Shown piece after piece: positions 17,183-26,500 of a DNA stretch of 64,000 nt. Origin of the DNA: Parasphaerochaeta coccoides DSM 17374 (GTDB lineage: Bacteria; Spirochaetota; Spirochaetia; Sphaerochaetales; Sphaerochaetaceae); the NCBI RefSeq assembly GCF_000208385.1, contig NC_015436.1, positions 1,984,001-2,048,000 of the forward strand, written 5' to 3'. Under the pieces are notes generated by a model, which saw only the letters and a list, made by a program, of their open reading frames with translations, did not search any database and had not been told where the DNA came from. The stretch's first letter is position 1. Every line of letters begins with the position of its first letter. A program made the position numbers and the translations under genes.

Positions 17183-18929
17183 GAATTGTTTTCCTTATGT
17201 AATCTTCAATTTCCTGGGCGTTGGTCAGGTTCAGGGCATGGAGCGCCATCTCACGAGCGGCATCATATGAAATGGACCTGATTGCCTTTCTTACGTCCAG
17301 CAAGCTCTGGGAAGTCATGCTCAACCCATCGATTCCCAAACCCATGAGCAGCAAGGCTCCCGTCGTAGTACCCGCCATCTCTCCGCAGGACTCAACTGTT
17401 ATGCCTGCCTGATGAGCATTGTCTATGATGATCTTCAACAGTCTCAGAACCCCAGGATGTAACGGCCGGTAAAGATACGCGGTACGGCTGTTCGACCTGT
17501 CAACCGCGATAGTATACTGGATAAGGTCATTTGTTCCAATAGAAAAGAAATCAACCTTCCGGGCAAGGATGTCGGAACAGAGCGCAGCGGAAGGGACTTC
17601 AATCATGGTGCCGACCGTGATGTCTTCATCAAAAGGCATGTTCCGGGAACGAAGCTCCGATTTTGCCTGTTCCAGTATTTTCAGAGCCATTTCAAGCTCT
17701 AACAGGCCACTGATCATCGGGAACATAATCCTCACCTTCCCGTAAGCGGAAGCACGCAGGATGGCGCGCAGCTGGGTGAGGAAGATAGCTGGTTCCGCCA
17801 GGGTGAAACGGACTGCCCGCCAGCCAAGGGCTGGATTGCTTTCACCCAGTTCCATGCCAGGGATAATCTTGTCTCCGCCGATGTCCAGAGTCCTGATTGT
17901 CACGGCTCCTTGTGCTTCCATGCCTTTGACCATGGCACGGTACGCGGCAAACTGCTTGTCCTCGGAAGGCAGGGAATGGGAATGGATGAACAGGAACTCG
18001 GTACGGTACAGACCTATGCCGTCACAGCCAATCTTGGCCAGCATGTCCAGTTCAGCCAAGACCTCGACATTCGCTTTCAGGGGGATGAACTTGCCGTCGG
18101 TGGTCACTGCCTTGTGGAACGCCAAATCCCTGACCGTGCGTTCCCATGTCGCCCAACGTCCTTCGCAGAAACTTTGCATGCGTGAATGGTCGTCGGGCTC
18201 CATCCGTATGATGACTTCGCCTTCCGTTCCATCTATGAAAATTTCATCATCGCCTGCAATCTGATCCAAGACATCCCTGACCGCGACGACGGCGGGAATA
18301 TTATAGGAACGGAAAAGAATGGCGGCATGGCTGGTTCGGCTGCCGTCGGCAAGGATGATTCCCTTGACATGGGAGCGATCCATGTCCATGACTTCCGAGG
18401 GAAGCACGCTATCACAGACCAAGATGACATCCTTGTCAGTCTTCACAATCTGCCCATGGTCAGTTCCGGTCAGACTCCTGATGATACGCGTCCCCACATC
18501 TTTGATATCTACGGTACGTTCAGTGAGGACGGCATCCTTTTGCGCGGCCTCAAGGGAAGAAGTGAACAAATCACAGGCTCTTTCCACTGCCCATTCGGCA
18601 TTGATGGCGTCCGTACGAATCAGGTTCTTCACCGTGGCATGAAATTCAGAATCTTGAAGCATCATCAGATGAGTGTCGAGTATGTCCGCATGTTCATGGG
18701 AAGCCGGAGAAACGGAAGCGTCAGGAGCGTCGGAGAAAGCCATGATATCGGTTTTCACAGCTTCCACGGCGGAATCAAACCGCGCTTCCTCACTGTCGGC
18801 AAGCGCATGTTTCCGGGTCTTGCTTCCCCTTATCTTCGTATGGGGAATCATCTGTTTGGCATGCCTGTACACCAAGGCAGGACCCAAAGCCAGCCCCTGC
18901 GATGCCCCGATTCCCGTCAATACCTTCAT
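17163..18929 (-). CDS. ptsI: Phosphoenolpyruvate-protein phosphotransferase (PTS enzyme I)
   Basis: A 588-residue enzyme I, which takes phosphate from PEP and passes it to HPr in sugar uptake or PTS-based regulation. The phospho-histidine is His201 in DGSRTSHAAI; the PEP-binding barrel carries RTEFLF, GTMIEVP, IGTNDLIQYT and the active-site cysteine in SCGEMAG. The N-terminus (MKVLTGIGASQGLALGPALV) matches the family start, so ATG 18929 is secure. A strong promoter lies so close that the mRNA may be leaderless. It overlaps der by 20 bases. No HPr or EII gene is visible nearby. Confidence 0.95.
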   Translation of the reverse strand: MKVLTGIGASQGLALGPALVYRHAKQMIPHTKIRGSKTRKHALADSEEARFDSAVEAVKTDIMAFSDAPDASVSPASHEHADILDTHLMMLQDSEFHATVKNLIRTDAINAEWAVERACDLFTSSLEAAQKDAVLTERTVDIKDVGTRIIRSLTGTDHGQIVKTDKDVILVCDSVLPSEVMDMDRSHVKGIILADGSRTSHAAILFRSYNIPAVVAVRDVLDQIAGDDEIFIDGTEGEVIIRMEPDDHSRMQSFCEGRWATWERTVRDLAFHKAVTTDGKFIPLKANVEVLAELDMLAKIGCDGIGLYRTEFLFIHSHSLPSEDKQFAAYRAMVKGMEAQGAVTIRTLDIGGDKIIPGMELGESNPALGWRAVRFTLAEPAIFLTQLRAILRASAYGKVRIMFPMISGLLELEMALKILEQAKSELRSRNMPFDEDITVGTMIEVPSAALCSDILARKVDFFSIGTNDLIQYTIAVDRSNSRTAYLYRPLHPGVLRLLKIIIDNAHQAGITVESCGEMAGTTTGALLLMGLGIDGLSMTSQSLLDVRKAIRSISYDAAREMALHALNLTNAQEIEDYIRKTIHDRSTT

Positions 18930-18937
18930 ATCTCTAT

Positions 18938-18966
18938 ACTATAAGGAGTTTCCATGCCCCTGTAAA
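18938..18966 (-). promoter_or_regulatory. Strong sigma-70-type promoter of ptsI
   Basis: TTTACA (18966-18961), 17-base spacer, TATAGT (18943-18938). Only 8 bases separate the -10 from the ATG, so transcription should begin within 1-3 bases of the start codon. Confidence 0.7.
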
Positions 18967-19135
18967 GAATACGGTTTCCAGATACGCCCTCATATATCCT
19001 GATGTACCCTCATGAACTTTCCTGAAACAAAGTTCCGGCAGAGTTTCTGAAACGGGGTAGTACAATTCTATAGAGAGCCTGTGGAGAAATAAAGCCGATG
19101 CTGACGAATCTTCTGTTTTCGGCTATCCTCATCTT

Positions 19136-19771
19136 ATGCACGGCGATGAATATGACAGCGGATATCTCACTCATCCTCCCGTTGAAAACGAGCAACAGGA
19201 GAAAGCTAAAGAAAAACCGCGCCGCCATTATATGCTGCTTGCATGGCTGGTTCTTTTTGCCGTCAGCATAGTGATGGCCGTGGCTTTCCTGCCCCGAACC
19301 ATGGCTTCCATAGAAGAAAGCGGCGTCCTTCCTTTGCTCAGGGAATGGCAAAGTCGTTCTGAATCCGCCGTTTCCCCTGACTATCGCACTGTAGAAGCGG
19401 CCTTGTTTTTTCCGACATCATCTTCAGGGGATATACAAAATGTTACCCTCTACCAGAAAAGGACGGGCAGCGGACTTTACCATGATACGATGGAGGCACT
19501 ACTCGCAGGTCCTGACAGGGATGCCTTGGCACGGGGTGCCATCACCAGAATACCTTCCGGAACAAGGCTCATCGGGCTGACTGTCAGCTACTCGATTGCC
19601 TACATTGACCTGTCAGAAGAATTTCTCGCCGCATTCAAGAACTCCGCTTCCCCTATGCTGCCGAACCCGGCTTATCACCAGATACTGCACACCATGAAGA
19701 AAACTGGTCTGAGGGATATTGTCCTCCTGATTGATGGTGTTCCTCTCAAGGATGTCCTGGAAAAGATGTGA
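19136..19771 (+). CDS. Membrane-anchored GerMN-domain protein
   Basis: A 211-residue protein with a basic N-terminal segment, one transmembrane helix (MLLAWLVLFAVSIVMAVAFL, about 33-52) and a C-terminal GerMN domain (about 85-211): YHDTMEALLAGP, IPSGTRLIGLTVS, AYIDLSEEF. GerMN domains occur in envelope and spore-germination proteins as ligand or peptidoglycan-associated modules. It is the only plus-strand gene here, convergent with tlyA. No clear Shine-Dalgarno precedes ATG 19136. The role is probably in the envelope; more cannot be said. Confidence 0.72.
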   Translation: MHGDEYDSGYLTHPPVENEQQEKAKEKPRRHYMLLAWLVLFAVSIVMAVAFLPRTMASIEESGVLPLLREWQSRSESAVSPDYRTVEAALFFPTSSSGDIQNVTLYQKRTGSGLYHDTMEALLAGPDRDALARGAITRIPSGTRLIGLTVSYSIAYIDLSEEFLAAFKNSASPMLPNPAYHQILHTMKKTGLRDIVLLIDGVPLKDVLEKM

Positions 19772-19820
19772 CATGATCCGAAGGAACGGGGAAGCCAGGG
19801 GAAACTGGGGATGATGCAGG

Positions 19821-19856
19821 TTTCCGGTTCAATCGGAAATACAGTTCAATCGGAAA
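19821..19856. repeat. Hairpin with duplicated 13-base segment between gerMN gene and tlyA
   Basis: GTTCAATCGGAAA occurs at 19827-19839 and again at 19844-19856, overlapping the tlyA stop codon. TTTCCG (19821-19826) pairs with CGGAAA (19834-19839). It may act as a weak terminator for the converging genes. Confidence 0.4.
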
Positions 19857-20628
19857 CAAAAGCAGATGAGAGCATGGCATCCTTGTCCATGCCTTTCCCC
19901 TGGACAAGAAGGACAAGAAACTCAGTATTTCCGCCTTTGAGTCCTTCCAAGGGAGAACGCACAATATTACGCACGCCTACCCCATCCGCTTCAAGGATAT
20001 CATGGACATGCGCCATCACATCACGGAGAACGGTTTCTTCCCGCACCACGCCGGTGAATCCTGGCATGTTCTTCGGAGTCTCGAACTGCGGCTTGACCAA
20101 GGCAACAAGCCAGCCCATTTTTGTCAGGGAAAGAATATGTGAGGCGGCTCCCGCGATGGAACGAAACGAAAGGTCGCAGACTGCTGCGTCGGCAGGCGGC
20201 TCAAGTACCTCGACAGTCATGATGTTCTGTTTTTCATGGACGATGACCCTGCTATCGGTACGGAGCTTCCAATCAAGCTGGTTATAACCCACGTCCACGC
20301 TATGGACACATGCCGCACCATGTTGGAGGAGACAATCAGTGAACCCTCCGGTAGAAGCTCCTGCATCAAGCATGACCAAGCCAGAGACAGAAAGCGAGAA
20401 AGCATCAAGAGCTTTTTCCAGCTTATAGCCTCCACGGGAAACATATCGGGGAAACTCCAGGGCAATCTCGGCTGAGGCAGGCACGCATGCCTTTTCATCC
20501 GTGATACGGGCTCCATCAACCATTACGTTCCCACATGCAATATAACCGCGCAACCGTTGTCGGTCATGTTGGGGAAATCTTCGGACGAGCACATCGACCA
20601 GAAAGGGGTGACGGGACTGTCCGGCCAT
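19846..20628 (-). CDS. tlyA: TlyA-family rRNA 2'-O-methyltransferase
   Basis: A 260-residue protein with an N-terminal S4 RNA-binding domain (about 8-65) and an FtsJ-type methyltransferase domain. Visible: SRGGYKLEKAL, the SAM loop LDAGASTGGFTDCLL, VDVGYNQLDWKL and the catalytic VALVKPQFE. The family methylates ribose in 16S and 23S rRNA; the hemolysin name is historical. It lies 3 bases downstream of ymdB, forming the operon rny-ymdB-tlyA. Confidence 0.92.
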   Translation of the reverse strand: MAGQSRHPFLVDVLVRRFPQHDRQRLRGYIACGNVMVDGARITDEKACVPASAEIALEFPRYVSRGGYKLEKALDAFSLSVSGLVMLDAGASTGGFTDCLLQHGAACVHSVDVGYNQLDWKLRTDSRVIVHEKQNIMTVEVLEPPADAAVCDLSFRSIAGAASHILSLTKMGWLVALVKPQFETPKNMPGFTGVVREETVLRDVMAHVHDILEADGVGVRNIVRSPLEGLKGGNTEFLVLLVQGKGMDKDAMLSSAFVSD

Positions 20629-20631
20629 GGT

Positions 20632-21432
20632 TCAGCCTCCATAGGAACGGGCAATCCGTTCAAGTTTCACGGCTTTCCCTGTCCTGACATCAATGGAGCA
20701 GCAGACTCCCTGTATCCACCCTGGAGCATCGAGGATTTCACTTTTCAGGGGCATCTGGGTCAACTGGCGTTCAATTGACAGCGTGGGATCGGAACCGATG
20801 ACACTGTCCCTGGGGCCGCACATGCCGATGTCACTGATATAGGCTGTACCACCGGGCAAAATGCGCTCATCGGCTGTCTGCACATGCGTATGGGTTCCGA
20901 CCACCAGAGATACTTTGCCATCCACATGAAAGGCGAAAGCCTCTTTCTCATGGGGAGCCTCGGCATGGAAATCGACAATGATCACAGGTGTCTGGCGGGA
21001 CAGTTTCTCCAGCATCTCGACACCGACACGGAAAGGACAGTCCAAAGGCGGAAGAAACGTTCGTCCCTGGAGGTTCAACACTCCGACCTTATGCCCCGCA
21101 ACCTCAACAACCACGGAACCATGCCCCGGAACTCCGGGAGCATAGTTGGCAGGTCTCAGAAGGCGCGGCTCATTGTCCAAGGTCGGACGCAATGTTTCTT
21201 GCTGCCAGATATGATTGCCACTGGTCACAACATCCACACCCAGGTCAAAGAACTGCCTGAGTTGTTCGTCGTTGAGACCAAAGCCATTGGCGGCATTCTC
21301 TCCGTTCAAGATGACAATATCCGCCCTGAACTCTTTCTTAAGAGCCGAAAGCCCCATGAACAAGGCTCTGCTGCCTGGCTTGCCACAGACATCGCCAAGC
21401 ACCAGAGCCGTAAGAATCTTGGAATTATCCAC
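20632..21432 (-). CDS. ymdB: YmdB-family metallophosphoesterase
   Basis: A 266-residue protein of the YmdB/TIGR00282 calcineurin-like phosphoesterase family, known from Bacillus to hydrolyse cyclic nucleotides. Metal-binding motifs seen: LGDVCGKPG, NGENAANG, SGNHIW, DFHAEAPHEK and GTHTHVQTAD. It sits between rny and tlyA on the same strand, a common pairing. The physiological substrate is not known from sequence. Confidence 0.9.
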   Translation of the reverse strand: MDNSKILTALVLGDVCGKPGSRALFMGLSALKKEFRADIVILNGENAANGFGLNDEQLRQFFDLGVDVVTSGNHIWQQETLRPTLDNEPRLLRPANYAPGVPGHGSVVVEVAGHKVGVLNLQGRTFLPPLDCPFRVGVEMLEKLSRQTPVIIVDFHAEAPHEKEAFAFHVDGKVSLVVGTHTHVQTADERILPGGTAYISDIGMCGPRDSVIGSDPTLSIERQLTQMPLKSEILDAPGWIQGVCCSIDVRTGKAVKLERIARSYGG

Positions 21433-21456
21433 GTTCTTTCCCTACATCAGACTATA

Positions 21457-22989
21457 TCAGCGAGCGTATTCCACCACGCGGGTTTCCCTGATGATGGTGA
21501 CCTTGATGCGGCCTGGATATCTCAACTCGGCCTCAATGCGACCGGAAATATCCTTGGCAATATCCTTTGCCCCTTCATCAGTGACAGAATCACTGTTGAC
21601 CAGTATCCTCAATTCACGACCGGCCTGGATAGCATACGCTTTGTCCACGCCGTTAAAACTTTCCGCAATATCCTCAAGGCTTTCAAGACGCTTGATATAG
21701 TTGTCCAAGGATTCGCGGCGAGCACCGGGGCGGGCAGCACTGATTGCATCGGCAATCTGCACGATTACCGACTCGACCGTCGTCGGTTCGACATCGTTGT
21801 GGTGGGAATGGATGGCGTTGATGACCTTCTGATCCTCTCCAAGCCGTTTGGCAAGCTCCACGCCAGCTTCAACGTGACCAGAATCATCTTCAGTCTCGAT
21901 TCCCTTTCCAACATCGTGCAACAGACCGCCTCTGCGGGCAAGTTCAGTATCCGCGCCAACCTCGGACGCAATCATCCCTGCAAGAATAGCCACTTCCTTG
22001 GAATGAGCAAGCACATTCTGGCCATAGCTGGTCCGGAAGTACAGCCGTCCCAATGCCCTGACCATTTCTGGACTTATGTTGTGGATTCCCAGATCGAATA
22101 CTACCTTCTCTCCTTCATCAGCGACGATGCGGTTCACTTCACGCGTCACCTTTGAAACGACTTCCTCAATCCGCGCAGGATGGATGCGGCCATCTTGAAC
22201 AAGACGCTCCAAGGCTACCCGTGCAATCTCCTTGCGCACCGGATCAAAACAGGAAATAACAACAGCCTCTGGAGTATCATCAATGATGATATCCACACCG
22301 GTCAGCGTCTCCAGTGCCCTGATGTTCCGTCCTTCCCGTCCAATGATACGACCTTTCATCTCATCATTCGGCAGTGAGACAGAAGCTACGGACACTTCCC
22401 CGCTGACTTCTGTCGCCAATCGCTGGATCGACGTGACAATGATGTCGCGGGCTACTTTGTCAGCCTTAAGTATGGCTTCCTGCTCAATCTTGTTTACCAG
22501 TACCTGAGAATCCCGGCGAACATCATTCTGAATAGTCTCAATGATGGTCTGCCGCGCTTCCTCGGTCGTCATGCCGGCGGTTCGTTCCAGTTCCCTGAGC
22601 AGCCGTGTTTCCAGTTCAACGGCTTTTTCTTCCTGTCCGGCAATACTTTGTTCCCTTTCCCCCAGTTGCTTCTTGACAGCATCCAGTTCACTTTGTCTGC
22701 GCTCTAAGTTCTCTTCCTTCTGCAAAATCCGGCGTTCAGACCTCTGCAGCTCATTTCTTCTTTCTCTCGCTTCCCGTTCTTGCTCCTGCTGCTCCTTGAG
22801 CAACTGGTCACGGGTTTCAAGCATCAGTTCCTTGCTTTTTGCCTGAGCTTCCTTGATTGCTTCCTGATTCAGGCGTACCGCCCTCTGTTCAATCGAAGTA
22901 AGCTTAATCTTTGCATACAGCAAACGGATCAACCAACCTAGAATTATGCCAATAACACAACCAAGGAGGGTTGACAGATATACATTCAT
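21457..22989 (-). CDS. rny: Ribonuclease Y
   Basis: A 511-residue membrane-anchored endoribonuclease that starts mRNA turnover. N-terminal membrane helix (MNVYLSTLLGCVIGIILGWL), then a long Glu/Arg/Gln-rich coiled coil (about 30-190), a KH domain with IIGREGRNIRAL, and an HD domain with LLHDVGKGIE and SHHNDVEP. ATG 22989 has GGAGGG 4 bases upstream; the open frame extends to 23067 but adds a non-family segment. First gene of rny-ymdB-tlyA. Confidence 0.96.
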   Translation of the reverse strand: MNVYLSTLLGCVIGIILGWLIRLLYAKIKLTSIEQRAVRLNQEAIKEAQAKSKELMLETRDQLLKEQQEQEREARERRNELQRSERRILQKEENLERRQSELDAVKKQLGEREQSIAGQEEKAVELETRLLRELERTAGMTTEEARQTIIETIQNDVRRDSQVLVNKIEQEAILKADKVARDIIVTSIQRLATEVSGEVSVASVSLPNDEMKGRIIGREGRNIRALETLTGVDIIIDDTPEAVVISCFDPVRKEIARVALERLVQDGRIHPARIEEVVSKVTREVNRIVADEGEKVVFDLGIHNISPEMVRALGRLYFRTSYGQNVLAHSKEVAILAGMIASEVGADTELARRGGLLHDVGKGIETEDDSGHVEAGVELAKRLGEDQKVINAIHSHHNDVEPTTVESVIVQIADAISAARPGARRESLDNYIKRLESLEDIAESFNGVDKAYAIQAGRELRILVNSDSVTDEGAKDIAKDISGRIEAELRYPGRIKVTIIRETRVVEYAR

Positions 22990-23014
22990 AACACCCTCCA
23001 TGATAATGTTACAT

Positions 23015-23043
23015 ATAATACGTGAGTCACATGCGGATGTCAA
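23015..23043 (-). promoter_or_regulatory. Near-consensus sigma-70 promoter of rny-ymdB-tlyA
   Basis: TTGACA (23043-23038), 17-base spacer, TATTAT (23020-23015). Start expected near 23008, giving a leader of about 20 bases before the rny ATG. Confidence 0.8.
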
Positions 23044-23271
23044 GCGACTATCGTGGACAAGATACATCTATTTGTATTCATAGAAAAGAGATAGAAACAC
23101 AAAAATCCATATTCCCCAGGAAAGGAGTCAATAATGGATTAAGGAGATACGGCCTACAAGGACAAGATAGCGCACAACGAGTCCCTGTCAAGCATGGAAT
23201 ATTTTGAGTCGCTGTTCATCTCATATGATAAGACTTTCTCTGGATTAAAGCCGAAACACATGCCTGGAGAC

Positions 23272-23321
23272 AAAAAAATAGGTCGTTGCCCCAGGCTTTC
23301 GCCCTTCACAACAACCTATCT
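23272..23321 (-). terminator. Terminator of the ribosomal superoperon (after rplQ)
   Basis: The minus strand forms ATAGGT...ACCTAT with inner GTTGT/CAAC pairing, followed by T7. It lies about 30 bases past the rplQ stop and closes the tuf-to-rplQ transcription unit. Confidence 0.85.
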
Positions 23322-23349
23322 CATGGCCAACCGCCAGATTGTGACTGAC

Positions 23350-23865
23350 TCAGGCTTCCGCCGGAGCAGCCTCCTTCTTGGAGGATGACTTCTTTGCGGG
23401 CTTCTCGGAAGCTTCTTCTGCGGATGCTCTCTTTTCAGCGGCAGCCTTCTTGACGGCCTTGGCCGTCTTCTTGTCTTCCTTCTTCTTTTCCTTCTCGCTC
23501 TTGGCTTCAGTCTTTTCCACCAGCTCAAGGATCACCATCTCAGCGGCATCGCCTTGGCGGTTACCAATCTTGAGGATGCGGGTATAGCCTCCGGCGCGGT
23601 CGATGTTCAGGGGAGCAATCTGGGTGAAAAGTTTGGCAACGACACCTTCGTCAAAAAGGTCTTGGGAAACCTGCCGTCGATTATGGACAGAATCCACCTT
23701 CGCACGGGTAATCATCTTCTCCGCCATGCGGCGGGCTTCCAAGGCTTTTGCCTTAGTGGTCTCAATCCTCTCATATCTGAAGAGGGAGGTCACCATATTG
23801 CGCTTGAGCGCCTTGCGCTGGCTGGCTGTACGGCTCAACGCATTGAATCCTTTCCTATGCTTCAT
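23350..23865 (-). CDS. rplQ: Ribosomal protein bL17 with Lys/Ala-rich tail
   Basis: A 171-residue large-subunit protein. The core ([20 protein letters not shown] to about residue 117) is normal bL17; an extension of about 55 residues rich in Lys, Ala, Glu and Ser follows, absent from short bL17 proteins. ATG 23865 overlaps the rpoA end by 11 bases and has AGGA upstream; the longer frame to 23901 lies inside rpoA. Last gene of the operon. Confidence 0.95.
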   Translation of the reverse strand: MKHRKGFNALSRTASQRKALKRNMVTSLFRYERIETTKAKALEARRMAEKMITRAKVDSVHNRRQVSQDLFDEGVVAKLFTQIAPLNIDRAGGYTRILKIGNRQGDAAEMVILELVEKTEAKSEKEKKKEDKKTAKAVKKAAAEKRASAEEASEKPAKKSSSKKEAAPAEA

Positions 23866-24907
23866 TCTTTTCTTCCTTGTTACCAGGTACTCTGATGGCA
23901 TTCTTCAGGACACTGTAATCAGTCATGCCAAGGCTGAGGTTCCACTCGGCGAGCTTCGCCTTAATCTCAGACAGGGACTTTTTGCCAAAATTCCGAGTCT
24001 TGGCAATCTCCTCTTCAGTTTTCTTCGTCAAATCCCCGATGGTGCGGATATTGGCGTTTTTCAGACAGTTGCTGGAACGGACAGTCAGCTCCAGTTCCTC
24101 GACGGAAGTGTTCAGAATCTTGCGAACCCTTTCTTCTTCCTCATCGATTTCGTCGCTGCTGTTTATCAGGCTCTCATCGAAATTGATGAAGATTGAGAAA
24201 TGATCCTTCGCAATCTTCGCAGCCTCAGCCAATGCGCTCTCCGGAGAAATAGTACCGTCAGTGTAGACTTCAATGACAAGTTTGTCATAATCGCTGCGCT
24301 GTCCGACACGGGTCGGTTCAATGGCATATTTCACACGGGTGACGGGAGAGAAGGAAGCATCAAGGGGAATCGTTCCGATTTCCTCAACATATTTCTCGTT
24401 GATTTCAGCGGGAACATAGCCGCGTCCCAAATCAATCTGGACTTCCATCTCGATATTTGCGTCATCCATCATGGTGAGGATTTCCATATCCTTGTTGATC
24501 ACTTCCACCTGCCCGCGCTCAAAGCTGGCTCCGCTAAGGATTCCTGGCCCCTTGCATTCGATGAGCAGTGTGGTGCTCTCACTCTCTTCAGGCAGACGGA
24601 GCTGGAGTTTCTTCAATGCGGCGATGATGTCGCTGACGTCCTCCCTGACTCCGGGAAGGGATTCATACTCGCTGGTCACCAGATGAGGCACACCATCTTG
24701 GTTGAAGGTGGTGAATTTCACCGCGGTAATCGCATATCCCTGAATTGAAGAGAGCAAGATCCGGCGCAACGTGTTACCAATGGTAGTTCCGAATCCTCTT
24801 TCAAAAGGATAGGCGGTGAACTTGCCATAATCAGGTTTCACATCGCTATGTTCGAAAATGATTCCTTTCGGTCTCTTGAACCCTTTCATCAGATTTTTAC
24901 GTGCCAT
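23855..24907 (-). CDS. rpoA: RNA polymerase alpha subunit
   Basis: A 350-residue subunit that dimerises to seed RNA polymerase assembly. The N-terminal domain contains [19 protein letters not shown]; the C-terminal domain, which binds UP elements and activators, has [16 protein letters not shown] and [16 protein letters not shown] 24907 is chosen because AAGGAG lies 5 bases before it; GTG 24913 would overlap that site. It sits between rpsD and rplQ. Confidence 0.98.
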   Translation of the reverse strand: MARKNLMKGFKRPKGIIFEHSDVKPDYGKFTAYPFERGFGTTIGNTLRRILLSSIQGYAITAVKFTTFNQDGVPHLVTSEYESLPGVREDVSDIIAALKKLQLRLPEESESTTLLIECKGPGILSGASFERGQVEVINKDMEILTMMDDANIEMEVQIDLGRGYVPAEINEKYVEEIGTIPLDASFSPVTRVKYAIEPTRVGQRSDYDKLVIEVYTDGTISPESALAEAAKIAKDHFSIFINFDESLINSSDEIDEEEERVRKILNTSVEELELTVRSSNCLKNANIRTIGDLTKKTEEEIAKTRNFGKKSLSEIKAKLAEWNLSLGMTDYSVLKNAIRVPGNKEEKNEA

Positions 24908-24916
24908 GTTCACTCC

Positions 24917-25564
24917 TTAACGAGAATAGAGCTCAACGATCAACTGCTCGTTGACATCCGCCAGCTCAGAGATGTCGGAACGCTTCGGGGCGATAATAAA
25001 AGTGCCCTTCATAGCATCGGGATCAAGCGAAAGCCAAGGTGCCACTCCAGCACGGGTGTACTCAGTGAGGTTTTCCTTTATCAGATTCATCTTCTGTCCA
25101 CGAGAGCCAATCGAAATGACATCGCCATCCTTCAGACGGTAAGAACGGATGTTGACGCGGGATCCATTGACGAATACATGCCCGTGGCTCACCAGCTGGG
25201 ATGCCTGACGGCGAGTGCTGGCGAAGTGCAGGCGGTACACGACATTGTCAAGACGGCGTTCAAGAAGGACAATGAGGTTCTCACCTGTCTTTCCAGGGAT
25301 ACGCGCGGCTTCATCGAAGGTTTTGCGAAACTGCTTCTCAAGCATCTCGTAGGTCCACTTCAGGTGCTGCTTCTCACGGAGCTGCATGCCATAATCGGTC
25401 ATCTTCTTGGTGCGGGCCTTTGGGTCCTTGCCAGGAAGACTGTCACGATGCTTCTGTCCGGGGCGGCGTGCCGCTGGATGCGTATCAGTTTTCTCTCCGC
25501 GGGCGACGAGGCGTGCCTTGTCAGCGCGAACATGCTTATATTTTGGTCCGGTATATCTTGCCAT
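24917..25564 (-). CDS. rpsD: Ribosomal protein uS4
   Basis: A 215-residue primary 16S rRNA binder. S4 domain visible as RRLDNVVYRLHFASTRRQAS...VNGSRVNIRSYRL (about 98-150). The N-terminus lacks the cysteine zinc motif, so it is the zinc-free form. In many bacteria uS4 represses its own operon; no such site was identified here. Confidence 0.97.
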   Translation of the reverse strand: MARYTGPKYKHVRADKARLVARGEKTDTHPAARRPGQKHRDSLPGKDPKARTKKMTDYGMQLREKQHLKWTYEMLEKQFRKTFDEAARIPGKTGENLIVLLERRLDNVVYRLHFASTRRQASQLVSHGHVFVNGSRVNIRSYRLKDGDVISIGSRGQKMNLIKENLTEYTRAGVAPWLSLDPDAMKGTFIIAPKRSDISELADVNEQLIVELYSR

Positions 25565-25587
25565 GATTCTATCCTTGCTCCTCTAGG

Positions 25588-25965
25588 TCAGACTCTTCTG
25601 GTCTTTCTTGGTCTGCAACCATTATGGGGAATCGGGGTGACATCCCTGATGCTCCTCACTTGCAAGCCGAGAACCCCCAGGGTCCTGATGGCTGATTCAC
25701 GGCCTACCCCTGGTCCTTTCACGAAAACATTCACTTCACGGAGACCATAGTCCATGGCCTTCTTAGCCGCTGTTTCAGCAGTCGTCTGTGCAGCGTAGGG
25801 CGTGGACTTCTTAGCTCCGCGGAAACCAAGTCCACCGGCACTGGCCCAGGATACAGCATTGCCCCTGAGGTCGGTCACGGTGACAATGGTATTATTGAAG
25901 GTTGCCTGGATATAGACATTCCCTTCCAATACCGTCTTCTTCACTTTACGTTTGACATTAGCCAT
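25588..25965 (-). CDS. rpsK: Ribosomal protein uS11
   Basis: A 125-residue small-subunit platform protein with the family features [33 protein letters not shown] and the C-terminal [16 protein letters not shown]. Between rpsM and rpsD in the alpha part of the operon. Confidence 0.98.
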   Translation of the reverse strand: MANVKRKVKKTVLEGNVYIQATFNNTIVTVTDLRGNAVSWASAGGLGFRGAKKSTPYAAQTTAETAAKKAMDYGLREVNVFVKGPGVGRESAIRTLGVLGLQVRSIRDVTPIPHNGCRPRKTRRV

Positions 25966-25979
25966 TTTTACGCTGCTCC

Positions 25980-26345
25980 TTACTTCTTCTTACCGGCGAC
26001 GGTCTTTTTCTTGCCCTTGCGGGTACGGGCATTCGTCTTGGTTCTCTGACCGCGAACCGGAAGTCCCTTGCGGTGACGAAGACCACGGTAGCACCCAATG
26101 TCCATCAGACGCTTGATATTGAGACCCACTTCGGTGCGAAGACGACCTTCGACCTTGAAATTATTCTCAATGATCTCACGGAGCTTGGAAAGATCCTCAG
26201 AGGAAAGGTTATTCAACCTTTCATCAGGATTAACAGCCGTCTGCTCGCAGATTTTCGCCGCGGAATAGTTCCCAATGCCGTAGATATATGTCAAAGCAAT
26301 TTTTACTGCCTTGTTTGGTAAATCAACTCCTGCAATTCTTGCCAT
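25980..26345 (-). CDS. rpsM: Ribosomal protein uS13
   Basis: A 121-residue head protein contacting the P-site tRNA and uL5. Starts [18 protein letters not shown] and ends with the basic [23 protein letters not shown] 26345 is preferred over TTG 26348, since AGGAGG lies 7 bases upstream of the ATG. Confidence 0.98.
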   Translation of the reverse strand: MARIAGVDLPNKAVKIALTYIYGIGNYSAAKICEQTAVNPDERLNNLSSEDLSKLREIIENNFKVEGRLRTEVGLNIKRLMDIGCYRGLRHRKGLPVRGQRTKTNARTRKGKKKTVAGKKK

Positions 26346-26371
26346 CAAAGGCCTCCTGCGCTCTCACTTCT

Positions 26372-26485
26372 TTATTTCTGTCTCTGCTTGTGCTTGGGGT
26401 TGTCGCAAATAATGCGGACTACCCCATTCCTTCTAATTACTTTGCATTTATCGCAAATCGGCTTGACACTTGCTCTCACCTTCAT
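26372..26485 (-). CDS. rpmJ: Ribosomal protein bL36
   Basis: A 37-residue protein: [20 protein letters not shown], then [17 protein letters not shown]. It keeps the zinc-binding Cys-Cys-Cys-His set (CDKC, CDNPKH). It lies between secY and rpsM, its usual place. Confidence 0.96.
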   Translation of the reverse strand: MKVRASVKPICDKCKVIRRNGVVRIICDNPKHKQRQK

Positions 26486-26500
26486 GGTTTAACTCCTAGC

